A stretch of DNA of 64,000 bases, taken from assembly GCF_007750855.1 (NCBI RefSeq), contig NZ_CP036291.1, positions 1,674,001 to 1,738,000 of the forward strand. Direction: 5' to 3'. The position numbers and the translations under genes are program-made. Source of the DNA: Pirellulimonas nuda (GTDB lineage Bacteria; Planctomycetota; Planctomycetia; Pirellulales; Lacipirellulaceae). Below the pieces are notes generated by a model. That model was not told where the DNA came from. It ran no database searches and worked only from the letters and a program-made list of their open reading frames with translations. The stretch's first letter is position 1; each line of letters begins with the position of its first letter. Shown piece by piece: positions 26,488 to 38,700 of the stretch.

Positions 26488-26853
26488 ATGGCTACTGCCA
26501 CTCTCAAACGCAGTGTTCTTTCCGCTAGCACCATCAACGGCGATTCGGTCGAAAACTTGGCCGGCAAAGACCTGGGCACGATCAAGGACCTGATGATCGA
26601 CCTGAATACCGGGCGCGTCGCGTACGCGGTGCTGTCGTTCGGCGGCTTCCTCGGCTTCGGCAACAAGCTGTTCGCCGTGCCGTTCAAGGCGTTGCAGGTC
26701 AATTGCGACAAGGAGTGCTTCACGCTCGATGTCGACAAGGAGCGGCTTGAGAACGCCCACGGATTCGACGAGAACAACTGGCCAGACATGGCCGATCAGT
26801 CCTGGCAGACGGACGTGCACGGTGTGTACGGCGTCGACCCCTACTGGAGCTAG
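26488..26853 (+). CDS. PRC-barrel domain protein
   Basis: This 121-residue soluble protein contains a PRC-barrel (NLAGKDLGTIKDLMIDLNTG, VAYAVLSFGGFLGFGNKLFA, VPFKAL), followed by a short acidic tail (DENNWPDMADQSWQ). PRC-barrels bind RNA, proteins or photosynthetic reaction centres; in bacteria of this type small single-domain versions are stress or envelope associated, but no specific function can be read here. It is monocistronic: a sigma-54 promoter lies upstream and an intrinsic terminator downstream. Confidence 0.85.
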   Translation: MATATLKRSVLSASTINGDSVENLAGKDLGTIKDLMIDLNTGRVAYAVLSFGGFLGFGNKLFAVPFKALQVNCDKECFTLDVDKERLENAHGFDENNWPDMADQSWQTDVHGVYGVDPYWS

Positions 26854-26891
26854 CCCCACCGTTACGGGTTAGATCGACTCCCAACCAACGG

Positions 26892-26921
26892 CCGCCGCAG
26901 CAATGCGGCGGTCGTTTTTTT
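26892..26921 (+). terminator. intrinsic terminator after PRC-barrel gene
   Basis: CCGCCGCA and TGCGGCGG pair around a GCAA loop, and a run of seven T residues follows three bases later (26915-26921). It lies about 40 bases after the PRC-barrel stop codon. Confidence 0.85.
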
Positions 26922-26998
26922 GTGTCGGCTGCTACGCCTCGCCGACGGCTGATCCCGATGTGGCTGCTAGAAGAGACGAAATAGCCCAGTTGTGATCG

Positions 26999-27211
26999 TC
27001 AAGCTTGCTCGAACGCTTCCCAGTCCAACCCAAGTTGGCGTACCGCAGCGCGAAGCGTCCCAACTTTTAGGTCCTTTCCCCCATGATCTGGCAAGACCGC
27101 TGACCGTCCAGCAATCGGATTGCGCCACTTGCGGTGGGAACCACCGCCGCGGCGTGGGGTCTCCACGCAGCCGAGGATTGCTAGCCGTCGGACCGCCTCT
27201 CGATACTTCAC
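26999..27211 (-). CDS. hicA: HicA-family toxin (mRNA interferase)
   Basis: With the GTG at 27211 the product is 70 residues. The frame is open from 27238, but the GTG overlaps the hicB stop in a GTGA arrangement, which decides the start. The double-stranded RNA-binding-like fold is recognisable by KYREAVRRLAILGC and the catalytic histidine motif GGGSHRKW, ending with LRAAVRQLGLDWEAF. The family cleaves mRNA in a ribosome-independent way. It is translated after hicB, coupled by the overlap. Confidence 0.8.
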   Translation of the reverse strand: MKYREAVRRLAILGCVETPRRGGGSHRKWRNPIAGRSAVLPDHGGKDLKVGTLRAAVRQLGLDWEAFEQA

Positions 27212-27453
27212 GGCGACGCTACCAACACGTCGGACCAAAAGAGCTCGCCGCTCGGTGGCGCCTGCACTCCAGCGGGCAACGAGCGGCCTTCGTCGGCGTA
27301 CAGCTCGACGACCGCAGCCAGCGCGTCCTGGGCGTTGGCGAACGCCTCGTCGAGGGTGTCTCCCTCCGTCACCAATTCTGGGAGCGCAGAAGAGGTAACT
27401 GTAAACCCCCCTTCGGGTTGGGGGACGAAGCAGAGGGGGACTCGGTAGAGCAT
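27208..27453 (-). CDS. hicB: HicB-family antitoxin
   Basis: This 81-residue protein has the HicB partial RNase-H-like fold (RVPLCFVPQPEGGFTVTSSA, LPELVTEGDTLDEAFANAQD) and no obvious C-terminal DNA-binding helix-turn-helix. It is first in the hicB-hicA order, the reverse of the classical hicA-hicB arrangement. It would neutralise the downstream HicA by direct binding. Confidence 0.8.
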   Translation of the reverse strand: MLYRVPLCFVPQPEGGFTVTSSALPELVTEGDTLDEAFANAQDALAAVVELYADEGRSLPAGVQAPPSGELFWSDVLVASP

Positions 27454-27491
27454 TTTTGATTGGCTCCGGTTCGCTTTTGGAATCGCTCTCT

Positions 27492-27983
27492 ATGATATCA
27501 ACTCCGGCGCCAAGCGAGAATCGATTGCCTACCTTCGACTACAACTTCACCGTCCCCGCCCCGCTCACGGAGGTGGCCGCGTTCCACTCGGACACCCGCG
27601 CGCTCAAACTGCTGACGCCCCCGCCGACGATCGTGCGGATCCACTCGGTCGAGCCGCTGGCCGAGGGCTCGGTCAGCAAGTTCACGCTGTGGGTGGGGCC
27701 GATCCCCTTGCGGTGGACGGCGGTCCATCGCAACGTCTCGCAGCGCGGCTTTACGGACGTACAGGCGGAGGGGCCCGCCGCCCGTTGGGAGCACACCCAC
27801 ACCTTCACGCCGATCGGCCCGGACCAGACCCGGATCGACGAGCACATCGATTATCAGCACCGCAGCGGGTGGCGGGGGCTGCTGACGCGGGTGCTGTTCG
27901 CGCGGGCGAATCTGTCGTTCATGTTCGCCTACCGGGCGTGGGTCACCCGTCGCCGGCTGCGGGGCACGGGCCGGGCCCGGTAG
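27492..27983 (+). CDS. SRPBCC-fold protein
   Basis: With the ATG at 27492 the protein is 163 residues. The pattern FDYNFTVPAPLTEVAAFHSD, FTLWVGPIPLRWTAVH and RWEHTHTFTPIGPDQTRIDE matches the START/SRPBCC (polyketide cyclase-like) helix-grip fold with a hydrophobic ligand cavity. The C terminus is basic (TRRRLRGTGRAR). The ligand is unknown. It is divergent from hicBA and followed by an unrelated peptidase gene. Confidence 0.72.
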   Translation: MISTPAPSENRLPTFDYNFTVPAPLTEVAAFHSDTRALKLLTPPPTIVRIHSVEPLAEGSVSKFTLWVGPIPLRWTAVHRNVSQRGFTDVQAEGPAARWEHTHTFTPIGPDQTRIDEHIDYQHRSGWRGLLTRVLFARANLSFMFAYRAWVTRRRLRGTGRAR

Positions 27984-28145
27984 GCAGACGGACCCCGCCG
28001 GGGCCTGCTGGCCCAGAATTCTAGGGGCGCCAGCATGAACGGCCTGGTTTCGGGCCGCGTATGGCATGTCGGGTGGGCGTTTGACGCCCCGCCCCCCGGT
28101 TGCCGGGGAGGCCGCTTCGAGCCTACAACGTCGGACACTCAACCT

Positions 28146-30386
28146 ATGCCCCGCAAACCGCAATCTCGTCAAACCTGTATGCATTGCCGCCCCAATCCCA
28201 GCAGCCCGCTGAAGACGCGTCTCGGGATGCTCGCCGCTGAGTTGTCGATGTTTCTTGCGCTGCTTGCGCTCGCCGCCAGCGGGTGCGCCACGTCGGTCGC
28301 CGACGCGCCGCAGCTCTCCGCCAAGAAGGCCCCCGCGGCCGACAAGCCCCACATTGTTAATAAGCCTATGCCCGCCTCGCTCGAAGACGCCCCGTTGATC
28401 CCCCGCGAAGTGCTGTTCGGGAACCCCACGCGGGCCCAGGCGCGGATCAGCCCCGACGGCAAGTGGCTCAGCTTCTTGGCGCCGGTCAAGCAGCCCTCGG
28501 GCGCCGAGGTGATGAACGTCTGGGTGGCGCCCATCGACAAGTTCGAAGAAGCGGTCGCCGTGACCGAGGACAAGCTCCGCGGCATCCGCGGGCATAGCTG
28601 GTCGAACGACGCCAAGAGCATCCTCTACTCGCAAGACAAAGGTGGCGACGAGAACTGGCACCTCTACGCCACCGACGTCGCGACCAAGAAGACACGCGAC
28701 CTCACCCCCATCGAGGGCGTGAACGCCCAGATCGCCGGCGACAGCCAGCAGTTTCCCGGCGAGATCCTGGTCGGCCTGAACGACCGCAACCCGCAACTGC
28801 ACGACATCTACCGCGTGAACCTGGCCACCGGCGAGCGGAAGCTGGTGCAAGAGAACCCCGGCGTGGCCGGCTTCATCACCGACGACAAGCTCAACGTCCG
28901 CATGGCGCTCAATTTCACCGAGACCGGCGGCCAGGTGTGGATGCTCCCCAAGGGAGAGGCCGGCGAGACTGGCTTCCCCGACTGGGACGTCATCGAGACG
29001 TTCGGCCCCGAAGACGCCATGACCAGCGGCCCGGCCGGCTACACGGCCGACGGCAAGACCTTCTACTTCCAGGACAGCCGCAACCGCGACACGGCGGGGC
29101 TGTTCGCCACCAGCACCGAGACGGGCGAGACCAAGCTGATCGCCGAAGACAAACGGGCCGACGCCGGCGGTGCGCTCGTCCACCCGGTGACGCAGAAGAT
29201 CCAGGCGGTCTCCTTTACGTACGCCCGCCGCGAGTGGCGTGTGCTCGACCCCACCGTGCAGGCCGACCTCGACTATCTGGGTAAGTTCCAGGACGGCGAG
29301 TTTGAGGTCACCAGCCGGACCACCGACGACACGACCTGGTCGGTGGCGTACATCCTCGACGACGGCCCGGTGAAGTACTACCGCTACACACGCCCCGCGA
29401 AGGGGGGGCCGGGCGAGCGGAGCATGACTTACCTGTTCAGCAGCCGCGACGACCTCGACCAGTACCCGCTGGTCAAGATGCACGACCGCGTGATCGAGAG
29501 CCGCGACGGCATGAACCTGGTCTGCTACCTCACGCTCCCGCCCGGCAGCGACCCGGACGGCGACGGCGTCCCCAACGCCCCGGTGCCGATGGTGCTCGAC
29601 GTCCACGGCGGCCCCTGGGCCCGCGACGGCTGGGGCTTCAACGGCGAGCACCAGTGGCTCGCCAACCGCGGCTACGCGGTGCTGAACGTCAACTACCGCG
29701 GCTCGACCGGCTTCGGCAAGGAGTTCATCAACGCCGCCAACGGTCAGTGGTCGGGTCAGATGCACGACGACCTGCTCGACGCGGTCGACTGGGCCGTGAA
29801 GCAAGGGATCGCCCAGCGCGACAAGGTCTGCATCATGGGCGGAAGCTACGGTGGGTACGCCACCCTGGTGGGGCTCACCTACACGCCGCAGGAGTTCGCC
29901 TGCGGGGTGGACATCGTCGGCCCCAGCAGCCTGGTGACCCTGCTGCAGAACGCGCCGCCGTACTGGGCGCCCTTCATGCCGGTGATGAAGCTCCGCGTCG
30001 GCGACTGGACCACCGACCTCGGCAAAGAGGAACTCCTGAAGCGCTCGCCGTTGACGCGGGTAGACAAGATCGAGCGGCCGCTGTTGATCGGCCAGGGCGC
30101 CAACGACCCGCGCGTCACGCAGGTCGAGGCGGACCAGATCGTCGAGGCGATGCAGGCCAAGAACATCCCGGTCACCTACGTCCTCTACCCCGACGAGGGG
30201 CACGGCTTTGCCCGCCCCGAGAACCGCATGAGCTTCAACGCGGTGACCGAGGCCTTCCTGGCCGAGCACCTCGGCGGCCGCTACGAGCCCATCGGTGAAG
30301 ACTTCGAAGGCGCGAGCATCACCGTGCCGACCGGCGCCAACGAGGTGCCGGGCCTAGAGGCGGGCCTGAAAGCCGCGGGCGATTGA
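28146..30386 (+). CDS. S9-family prolyl oligopeptidase, lipoprotein
   Basis: The ATG at 28146 gives 746 residues with a basic n-region, a hydrophobic core and a lipobox (LALAASGC), so the enzyme is probably an envelope lipoprotein. The frame extends to 28035 upstream with non-coding-looking sequence. A WD/beta-propeller-like N-terminal part (PTRAQARISPDGKWLSFLAP) precedes the alpha/beta-hydrolase domain with catalytic triad S567 (GGSYGGYA), D654 (GANDPR) and H686 (DEGHGFARP). The family includes dipeptidyl and acylaminoacyl peptidases that act on short peptides. Confidence 0.9.
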   Translation: MPRKPQSRQTCMHCRPNPSSPLKTRLGMLAAELSMFLALLALAASGCATSVADAPQLSAKKAPAADKPHIVNKPMPASLEDAPLIPREVLFGNPTRAQARISPDGKWLSFLAPVKQPSGAEVMNVWVAPIDKFEEAVAVTEDKLRGIRGHSWSNDAKSILYSQDKGGDENWHLYATDVATKKTRDLTPIEGVNAQIAGDSQQFPGEILVGLNDRNPQLHDIYRVNLATGERKLVQENPGVAGFITDDKLNVRMALNFTETGGQVWMLPKGEAGETGFPDWDVIETFGPEDAMTSGPAGYTADGKTFYFQDSRNRDTAGLFATSTETGETKLIAEDKRADAGGALVHPVTQKIQAVSFTYARREWRVLDPTVQADLDYLGKFQDGEFEVTSRTTDDTTWSVAYILDDGPVKYYRYTRPAKGGPGERSMTYLFSSRDDLDQYPLVKMHDRVIESRDGMNLVCYLTLPPGSDPDGDGVPNAPVPMVLDVHGGPWARDGWGFNGEHQWLANRGYAVLNVNYRGSTGFGKEFINAANGQWSGQMHDDLLDAVDWAVKQGIAQRDKVCIMGGSYGGYATLVGLTYTPQEFACGVDIVGPSSLVTLLQNAPPYWAPFMPVMKLRVGDWTTDLGKEELLKRSPLTRVDKIERPLLIGQGANDPRVTQVEADQIVEAMQAKNIPVTYVLYPDEGHGFARPENRMSFNAVTEAFLAEHLGGRYEPIGEDFEGASITVPTGANEVPGLEAGLKAAGD

Positions 30387-30390
30387 CGGG

Positions 30391-31656
30391 CTAGGGGCTC
30401 TCGACAGGCGAGGCCTGACCTACGTTGTCGATCCGCTTGCGGAACTTTTGGTGCAGCCGTTTCTGGCGGTCGTCAAGATCGACCTCTTCGCCACGGAGCC
30501 ACGCGCGCTGAACGTGCGTGGGGGTTTCTAGCGGGTCGCCGTCGCAGATCAGCAGCGTCGCCTCTTTGCCCACTTCGAGCGAACCGACCCGGTCGTCGAC
30601 CCCAAGGATCTGGGCCGGGTAGAGTGTGATCGCCTTGAGCGCTTCGTCACGCGGCAGGCCGTAGCCGGCCGCGGTGGCGGCGTGGTAGGGGAGGTTCCGC
30701 ACGTTCGAGGCGAAACGCCCGCCGCCGGCGATGCAATACCGCACCCCTGCTTTGCGGAGCCGCTCCGGCAGCGTGTAGGGGGCGTCGTAGTCGTCCCCGC
30801 GCCGCAGCGGCAGACGATGGATCGCCGAAACTACCACCGGCACGTCGTGCGCCTTGAGCAGCGCGGCGCAGTGCGGCGCGTCGTAGCCCCCCATGATGAT
30901 CAGCCTCAGCTTCTGTTCTGCGCAAAACGCTACGGCCGATTCGATCTGGTCGAGCCAATCGGCGTCGACGATCAGCGGCTGCTCGCCACGCAGCAGCGGG
31001 CCCATCGCCTCCCAGCGGATGTCAAACGGCGTCTCGGGGTCGGCGTCGCGGGCCGCTTGATAGGCGCGGGCGTCGTCGAGCAGTTGCGCCATCCGCCGCA
31101 ACGATGCTTCGCTCGTGTCTTTTTCCGAACCGCGTTTGCGCGTCGCCGGCCAACGGACGTGCATCCCCACGCCGGGCCGCACCAGCATGTCCTCCCAGGT
31201 CCAGCCCCCCAAGCGGATCAGGCTGCTCTGGCCGCTGAACAGCCCGCCGTCAGGCGCGGCCAGGGCCAGCAGCACCCCCCCTGATCGTGTGACCGGGATC
31301 AACTCGCTGTCGGGGTTCACCGCCTTGTGGGCCATCGCGTTGGGGTTGAAGTCGCCCGCTTCGCTCGTGTCGACCGTCGCCCGCACCGAGGGGAGTTCCA
31401 CCAGCCCCAACTGCGAGTAGGCCGCGATCAGGCCGGGGTAGACGTGCAGCCCCGCGGCGTTGACCTTCTGCGCCCCCTGGGGAACCTTCACGTCCGCGCC
31501 CAAGGCGGTGATCGCCCCGTCGGTCATCACCAGCGTGGCGTGCTCGATCGGGTCGGACGAGACGGGATGGACCGTCCCCCCGACCAACGCGACCGTGCCC
31601 GCGGGCGCAGCCGTCGAGGCCAGCAGCAGAAGATAGAAGCAGAGCGAGCGTATCAT
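30391..31656 (-). CDS. secreted amidohydrolase-family protein
   Basis: The ATG at 31656, overlapping the upstream gene's TGA as ATGA, gives 421 residues with a short signal peptide ([20 protein letters not shown]). It shows the amidohydrolase composite-domain pattern (VALVGGTVHP, then VYPGLIAAYSQLGLVELPSV, and DDRVGSLEVGKEATLLICDG) but lacks the HxH metal motif after the PG segment. It may therefore be catalytically inactive or have an altered metal site. The preceding gene is a larger homologue. A frame extending to 32157 exists but is a shadow of that gene. Confidence 0.78.
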   Translation of the reverse strand: MIRSLCFYLLLLASTAAPAGTVALVGGTVHPVSSDPIEHATLVMTDGAITALGADVKVPQGAQKVNAAGLHVYPGLIAAYSQLGLVELPSVRATVDTSEAGDFNPNAMAHKAVNPDSELIPVTRSGGVLLALAAPDGGLFSGQSSLIRLGGWTWEDMLVRPGVGMHVRWPATRKRGSEKDTSEASLRRMAQLLDDARAYQAARDADPETPFDIRWEAMGPLLRGEQPLIVDADWLDQIESAVAFCAEQKLRLIIMGGYDAPHCAALLKAHDVPVVVSAIHRLPLRRGDDYDAPYTLPERLRKAGVRYCIAGGGRFASNVRNLPYHAATAAGYGLPRDEALKAITLYPAQILGVDDRVGSLEVGKEATLLICDGDPLETPTHVQRAWLRGEEVDLDDRQKRLHQKFRKRIDNVGQASPVESP

Positions 31657-34600
31657 CGGCAGTCGTACCCGGAGCAAAAGATGTCGCAGCGCGGCCACAG
31701 CGACGAAGGATCGGTTTTCTCGTCGCCGGCGCCCGCGGGGGATTCGCCAGAGTCGAGCACGAGCTGGATGAGCCGCTGCTTCAGCTCGGCGTCGCGCTTG
31801 CGGGCCGCTGCGTCTGCGCTGCGGCTGAAGTACCGGCGCCCGTCGATCCAGGTCTGCTCGCAGCGAGCGAAGTTCGACAGCGGCGGCCCGCTCCACAACG
31901 TCAGGTCGGCCTGCTTGCCCGGCTCGACCGAGCCGACCAGCCCGTCGATCCGAAGCTGCCGGGCCGCGTTGAGCGTGACAAACTTCAACGCCTCTTCGGG
32001 GGGCACGCCGCCGTACTTGACGGCCTTGGCGGCGTCCTGGTTCAGGTGTCGGCCCAGCTCGTGGTCGTCTGAGTTGAACGACACCACCACCCCCGCGTTG
32101 TGCATCAACGCGCCGTTGTACGGGATGGCGTCGTACACCTCGAACTTGTAGGCCCACCAGTCCGCGAAGGACGACGCCATCGCCCCGTGCGCGGCGATCT
32201 CCGGCGCCAGCTTGTAGCCCTCGAGGATGTGTTGCAGCGTGCCGATCTGCACGCCGAAGCCTTCGAGCGTCCGCAGCAGCGCCAGGATCTCGCTCTGCCG
32301 GTACGAGTGGCAGTGGATCCAGCGCTGGTGTTCTAAGATCTCAACCAGGGCTTCTAGCTCGAGGTCGCGCCGCGGCGGCAGCCCACGCCCGGTCCGCTCC
32401 CAGCGTCGCAGCTCGCCACGGTAGCCCTGCGCGGCCCGGAAGGCGTCGATCATCAACTCGTCGACCCCCATCCGCGTCTGCGGGTACCGGCTGCTGTAGC
32501 GTTCGCCCCAGTTGCTCTGCTTGACGTTCTCTCCGAGCGCGAACTTGATGCCCAGCGGCGCCCCCACGAACTTCATCTCCTCGGGCCCCGCGCCCCAGCG
32601 GAGCTTGATCACCTGATTCTGCCCGCCGATCGGGTTGGCCGACCCGTGCAAGACGTTCGCCGTGGTCACGCCGCCGGCGAGCTGGCGGTAGATGGTGATG
32701 TCGTCGGGGTCGATAAAGTCGCCGATCCGCACCTCGGAGGTGATCGCCTGACCGCTCTCATTGATGCCGCCGTCGGTAGCGATATGGGAGTGGCAGTCGA
32801 TGATGCCCGGTGTGAGGTGCATGCCGGCCGCGTCGGCCACCCGGCACCCCTTGGTGGGTGCGTCGACGCCCACCCGCTCGATCACACCGTCGCGGACCAC
32901 GACGGTGGCGTTTTCGATCACTCCGGCAGGGCCGCAAGTCCAGACGGTCGCCCCGACGAACGCGACCGCTTCTTGCTGGGGCGCCTGGGTGACGCCGAAG
33001 GCGCCCAGCGGGTAGTTCACGGCGACGTCGATCGCTGCCGGCGTGCCTTTGTCTTTCTGGCCGTCATCGTCGCCTTGCTTGCCGCCGCCTTCGGCGACAT
33101 CGCCTTCTTCATTGGCGACTTTCTCATCGCCCTCTTTCTTGGCGTCGTCTTTCGCATCGGCGTCTTTCTCATCGGCGCTTTCTACGGCGCCGGCGTCTGA
33201 CTTCTCGTCTTTGTCGGCTTCCGCCCGCTCGTCGTCGCTGGTTCGCACCGCGGAGAATGCAACCTGGACGCCGTTAGGCAACACGAACGATCCGACCAGC
33301 TTGGGGGGATCTCCGGCCGAGAGCGTGGCGGCGATCGTCACCTTGCCGTCGACTCCCAGCGGTTTGCCGTCGGCAACGCCGCTGAGCTGGTAGCCCAACA
33401 ACGCGAACGGCTTGAGCGTGACCGCTGCGTCGGCGTCTTTCTTGGGCCCCGCTTCTTTCTTGTTCTCAGTTTGCTCTTCGTTCTCGTGCGCCCGCGTCTT
33501 TGCGTCCTTGTCTTCGTTGTCGCTATCGCTGTCTTGCTTGCCTTGGCCTTCGTCTTGGTCTTCAGGGTCGGCTGCTTCATTTGGCCCGTCATCCGGACTC
33601 TGGCTGGCCGCCGCGCTGGGCGGCTCCGCCGCATCTTTGCCGGGGGCCTGCTCGGCAGGAACCGGCGCGAGTGTGCCCTTGGCCTTGGCGCCGTCGCCCT
33701 CGACCTCGAGCCGCCACTGCTTGTTCTCGCCGAGCTTCTTGCTGGCGGAGATCAGCCACGGACCTGAGAGGTCGCTCACCGGATCGGGCTTGACTTTGTA
33801 CTCGACCCCTTCGACCCAGGTAGCGATGAGCGTCGTTTTGTGTTGGAATAAATCGCCATCGGCCACCACAAAGTTCGCCAGTTGGCCCGGATCGAGCGTC
33901 CCTAGCTGATCCTCCGCGCCAAACAACTGGGCGGGGGTGGTGGTCAACGCGGCCAGGGCGGCGTCACGATCGAGCCCGCGATCGACCGCCTTGCGCACCT
34001 GCTTGAGGAAGGCGCCGCGGTCCTTCAGGCCGTGCGAGGTCAGGGCGATGGGCACCCCTGCCGCTGCGAGCCGCCCCGGGTTCTCTGGCGCCAGCCGCCA
34101 GTGCATCAGCACGTCGAGCGGAGCGTCGAGCGACTCAATGGGCTTGGCGACCGGCGGGGGCTTGGGAAAGTCGACCGGCACGATCACGGTGCGGCGCGTC
34201 TGGCGGATCGCTTCGAGCCGCCGGTACTCGTTGCCGGAGCCGACCAGGGCGAGCCGCAACGCAAACTCGCGCGCGAACGCGTCGGCCCGCAACGCGAACA
34301 GCTCGTTGGGCGCGTCGGCGAGCACCAGGGCGCCCCCGTCGAGCGTTCCCATCAGCGTCTGGAGCGCGAGGTTTGCCTCGGGGCGGGGCAGGGCGGGGTC
34401 GGCCCGCAGCGCGGCCTGGGCCTCGCGTAGCCACGCCGCGTCGATCATCGCCTGCCGGGCCAGCGCCACGGCGCCCATCGGCGAGGTGGGGTAGCGGCGG
34501 TTGCCCCCGGAGAAGCCGACCGTCAGACGCAGGTGCTGCGCCGCGGACGCATTGAGGATCGCCTCGCGTGAATCCCCGTCTCCCAACAGCACCAACGCGC

Positions 34601-35066
34601 TCTGGCCCTTGATGACCCCTGAGTCGGGCGCCACCAGCCGGGCCGCAAAGCCCTGGCTGCGGAGCGTCTTGTTGAGCGCGGCGTCCGGCGTGTAGCCGGC
34701 CGCCGCTGAGCGCTGCGGCGAGATCTTCTCGTGCCAGTACCCCGGGCCGGGAGGATCGGCCTCGGCCTTGGCCTCGCCGAAGGCGTCGATGAACCCCGCG
34801 TACACCACCCGTCCGGCCAGATCGACGATGCGGGCGCCCGCGGGCGCGACGACGTCGGCGCCCACCTGCTCGATACGCCCATCCCGCACGACGATCGTGC
34901 CAGACTCAATCACGCGGCCCGGCGCCGCAACGATGCGGGCGCCGGTGAGCGCGTAGTGGCTGGGGGTCGCCTCGCGGAGGCCGTCGGCCGGTCGGGTCGA
35001 AACCGGCGCTGCCGCTGCCGGCCAAGCCAGCATCCAGGCAAGAGCAAACGGAAGGAGGGTGCGCAT
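31653..35066 (-). CDS. secreted double amidohydrolase with acidic linker
   Basis: Starting at ATG 35066 gives 1,137 residues with a signal peptide ([20 protein letters not shown]). The first amidohydrolase-like domain (residues ~30-430) is degenerate: after [18 protein letters not shown] no HxH motif is present. Two highly acidic and lysine-rich stretches separate it from a second domain that keeps the metal motif ([20 protein letters not shown]) and later [17 protein letters not shown] and [20 protein letters not shown]. The charged segments flank a small beta-rich domain. The substrate is unknown. It is translationally coupled to the next gene and lies downstream of the DinB-like gene. Confidence 0.82.
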   Translation of the reverse strand: MRTLLPFALAWMLAWPAAAAPVSTRPADGLREATPSHYALTGARIVAAPGRVIESGTIVVRDGRIEQVGADVVAPAGARIVDLAGRVVYAGFIDAFGEAKAEADPPGPGYWHEKISPQRSAAAGYTPDAALNKTLRSQGFAARLVAPDSGVIKGQSALVLLGDGDSREAILNASAAQHLRLTVGFSGGNRRYPTSPMGAVALARQAMIDAAWLREAQAALRADPALPRPEANLALQTLMGTLDGGALVLADAPNELFALRADAFAREFALRLALVGSGNEYRRLEAIRQTRRTVIVPVDFPKPPPVAKPIESLDAPLDVLMHWRLAPENPGRLAAAGVPIALTSHGLKDRGAFLKQVRKAVDRGLDRDAALAALTTTPAQLFGAEDQLGTLDPGQLANFVVADGDLFQHKTTLIATWVEGVEYKVKPDPVSDLSGPWLISASKKLGENKQWRLEVEGDGAKAKGTLAPVPAEQAPGKDAAEPPSAAASQSPDDGPNEAADPEDQDEGQGKQDSDSDNEDKDAKTRAHENEEQTENKKEAGPKKDADAAVTLKPFALLGYQLSGVADGKPLGVDGKVTIAATLSAGDPPKLVGSFVLPNGVQVAFSAVRTSDDERAEADKDEKSDAGAVESADEKDADAKDDAKKEGDEKVANEEGDVAEGGGKQGDDDGQKDKGTPAAIDVAVNYPLGAFGVTQAPQQEAVAFVGATVWTCGPAGVIENATVVVRDGVIERVGVDAPTKGCRVADAAGMHLTPGIIDCHSHIATDGGINESGQAITSEVRIGDFIDPDDITIYRQLAGGVTTANVLHGSANPIGGQNQVIKLRWGAGPEEMKFVGAPLGIKFALGENVKQSNWGERYSSRYPQTRMGVDELMIDAFRAAQGYRGELRRWERTGRGLPPRRDLELEALVEILEHQRWIHCHSYRQSEILALLRTLEGFGVQIGTLQHILEGYKLAPEIAAHGAMASSFADWWAYKFEVYDAIPYNGALMHNAGVVVSFNSDDHELGRHLNQDAAKAVKYGGVPPEEALKFVTLNAARQLRIDGLVGSVEPGKQADLTLWSGPPLSNFARCEQTWIDGRRYFSRSADAAARKRDAELKQRLIQLVLDSGESPAGAGDEKTDPSSLWPRCDIFCSGYDCR

Positions 35067-35157
35067 CTGGCGGGCTGAGCGGGGTGGGGGGGCGGAGCCT
35101 AGTTTGCTTGAGCCGCGTGGGCGAAGCAACCCATCCCGATCGCGGCGTCCCGGCCCG

Positions 35158-35649
35158 CTAGAACAGCGGCGGTCGCCCCATCTGTCGGCGCCAATTCGAG
35201 AGGTGCCCCAGGTGGAACGACTCGTGTGTGCTCATCAGGTGGGCCAGCAGGTCGCCCGCGGTAGGGAACGCACGCCTGAGCACGGCGGATTCGATCGGGT
35301 TGGGGACCGTCAGGCTCTCGGGGTCGACCCGCGGCAACGCAGCGACAACCGCGGCGTGCCCTTCCTTGAGCGCGATCAGCAGCTCTGCCTTGCTGGGGTA
35401 GGGGTGCTGCTGGCTCAGCGGCTCGCTGCCGGGGCCGAACTCCTCGCTCCACTCTGCGGGGAGCCGTTTGGGCTCGCCGAGCAGGCCGAGCGCAAAGTCG
35501 GTGCAGATCGCCAAGTGTCCCACGATCCAGGCGGGCGGGTTCACGCCGGGGGAAGGTTGGAGCTGCATCTGCTCTTCGTCGACGTCTTCCAGCAACCGCT
35601 GGCAGTACCCGAGGGTGAAGTCGTAAAGCCGCAACAGGGGATCGTTCAT
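35158..35649 (-). CDS. DinB-family protein
   Basis: This 163-residue four-helix-bundle protein matches the DinB/YfiT metalloenzyme family, with conserved histidines at IVGHLA and in the C-terminal helix [14 protein letters not shown] that could bind a metal. DinB proteins act as thiol-dependent S-transferases or are of unknown role; no specific substrate is evident. It lies upstream of the two amidohydrolase genes on the same strand and is divergent from aconitase. Confidence 0.82.
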   Translation of the reverse strand: MNDPLLRLYDFTLGYCQRLLEDVDEEQMQLQPSPGVNPPAWIVGHLAICTDFALGLLGEPKRLPAEWSEEFGPGSEPLSQQHPYPSKAELLIALKEGHAAVVAALPRVDPESLTVPNPIESAVLRRAFPTAGDLLAHLMSTHESFHLGHLSNWRRQMGRPPLF

Positions 35650-35829
35650 GATTCGCCCGGGAAAGCTACCGAAGGACCACAGAGCCGTCGGACCGCCCCG
35701 CGGAGGGCGGCCTCAATTCTCCCCCATTGTCGGGTGAGCCCGAAGCGGCTGCAACGGGTGGCCCAAATGCGGTATCATCGTCGGTCGTTCAAGCAGGCAC
35801 CCCCGTCACTCGCCAACCGCACCTACGCC

Positions 35830-38589
<2,760 letters not shown>

Positions 38590-38627
38590 GCACAGCGCTT
38601 CGCAAGCTCGCCGAGCGACCCCAATAG

Positions 38628-38649
38628 CCGACGGGCTCCGCCCCGTCGG
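38628..38649. repeat. single REP-like hairpin after acnA
   Basis: CCGACGGG and CCCGTCGG pair around a six-base loop. The unit AATAGCCGACGGGCTCCGCC is nearly identical to the arm of the large inverted repeat at 40553-40636. No T-run follows. Confidence 0.65.
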
Positions 38650-38700
38650 TCTGCGTACCGGTCCGCCTCCTCCCGGCTCATCCCGACGCCCCCAGAATCG

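Noticed and set aside
27498-30269. 923-residue open frame on the minus strand
   Set aside because: It overlaps the S9 peptidase in antisense; high GC makes such frames long by chance. The plus-strand gene has catalytic motifs and a lipobox.
31657-32157. N-terminal extension of the second amidohydrolase to 32157
   Set aside because: It is a shadow frame of the upstream double amidohydrolase gene; the ATG at 31656 has a signal peptide directly after it and overlaps the upstream stop.
35059-35829. N-terminal extension of aconitase to 35059
   Set aside because: The extension is antisense to the DinB-like gene and its residues do not resemble aconitase; homology begins at 35830.
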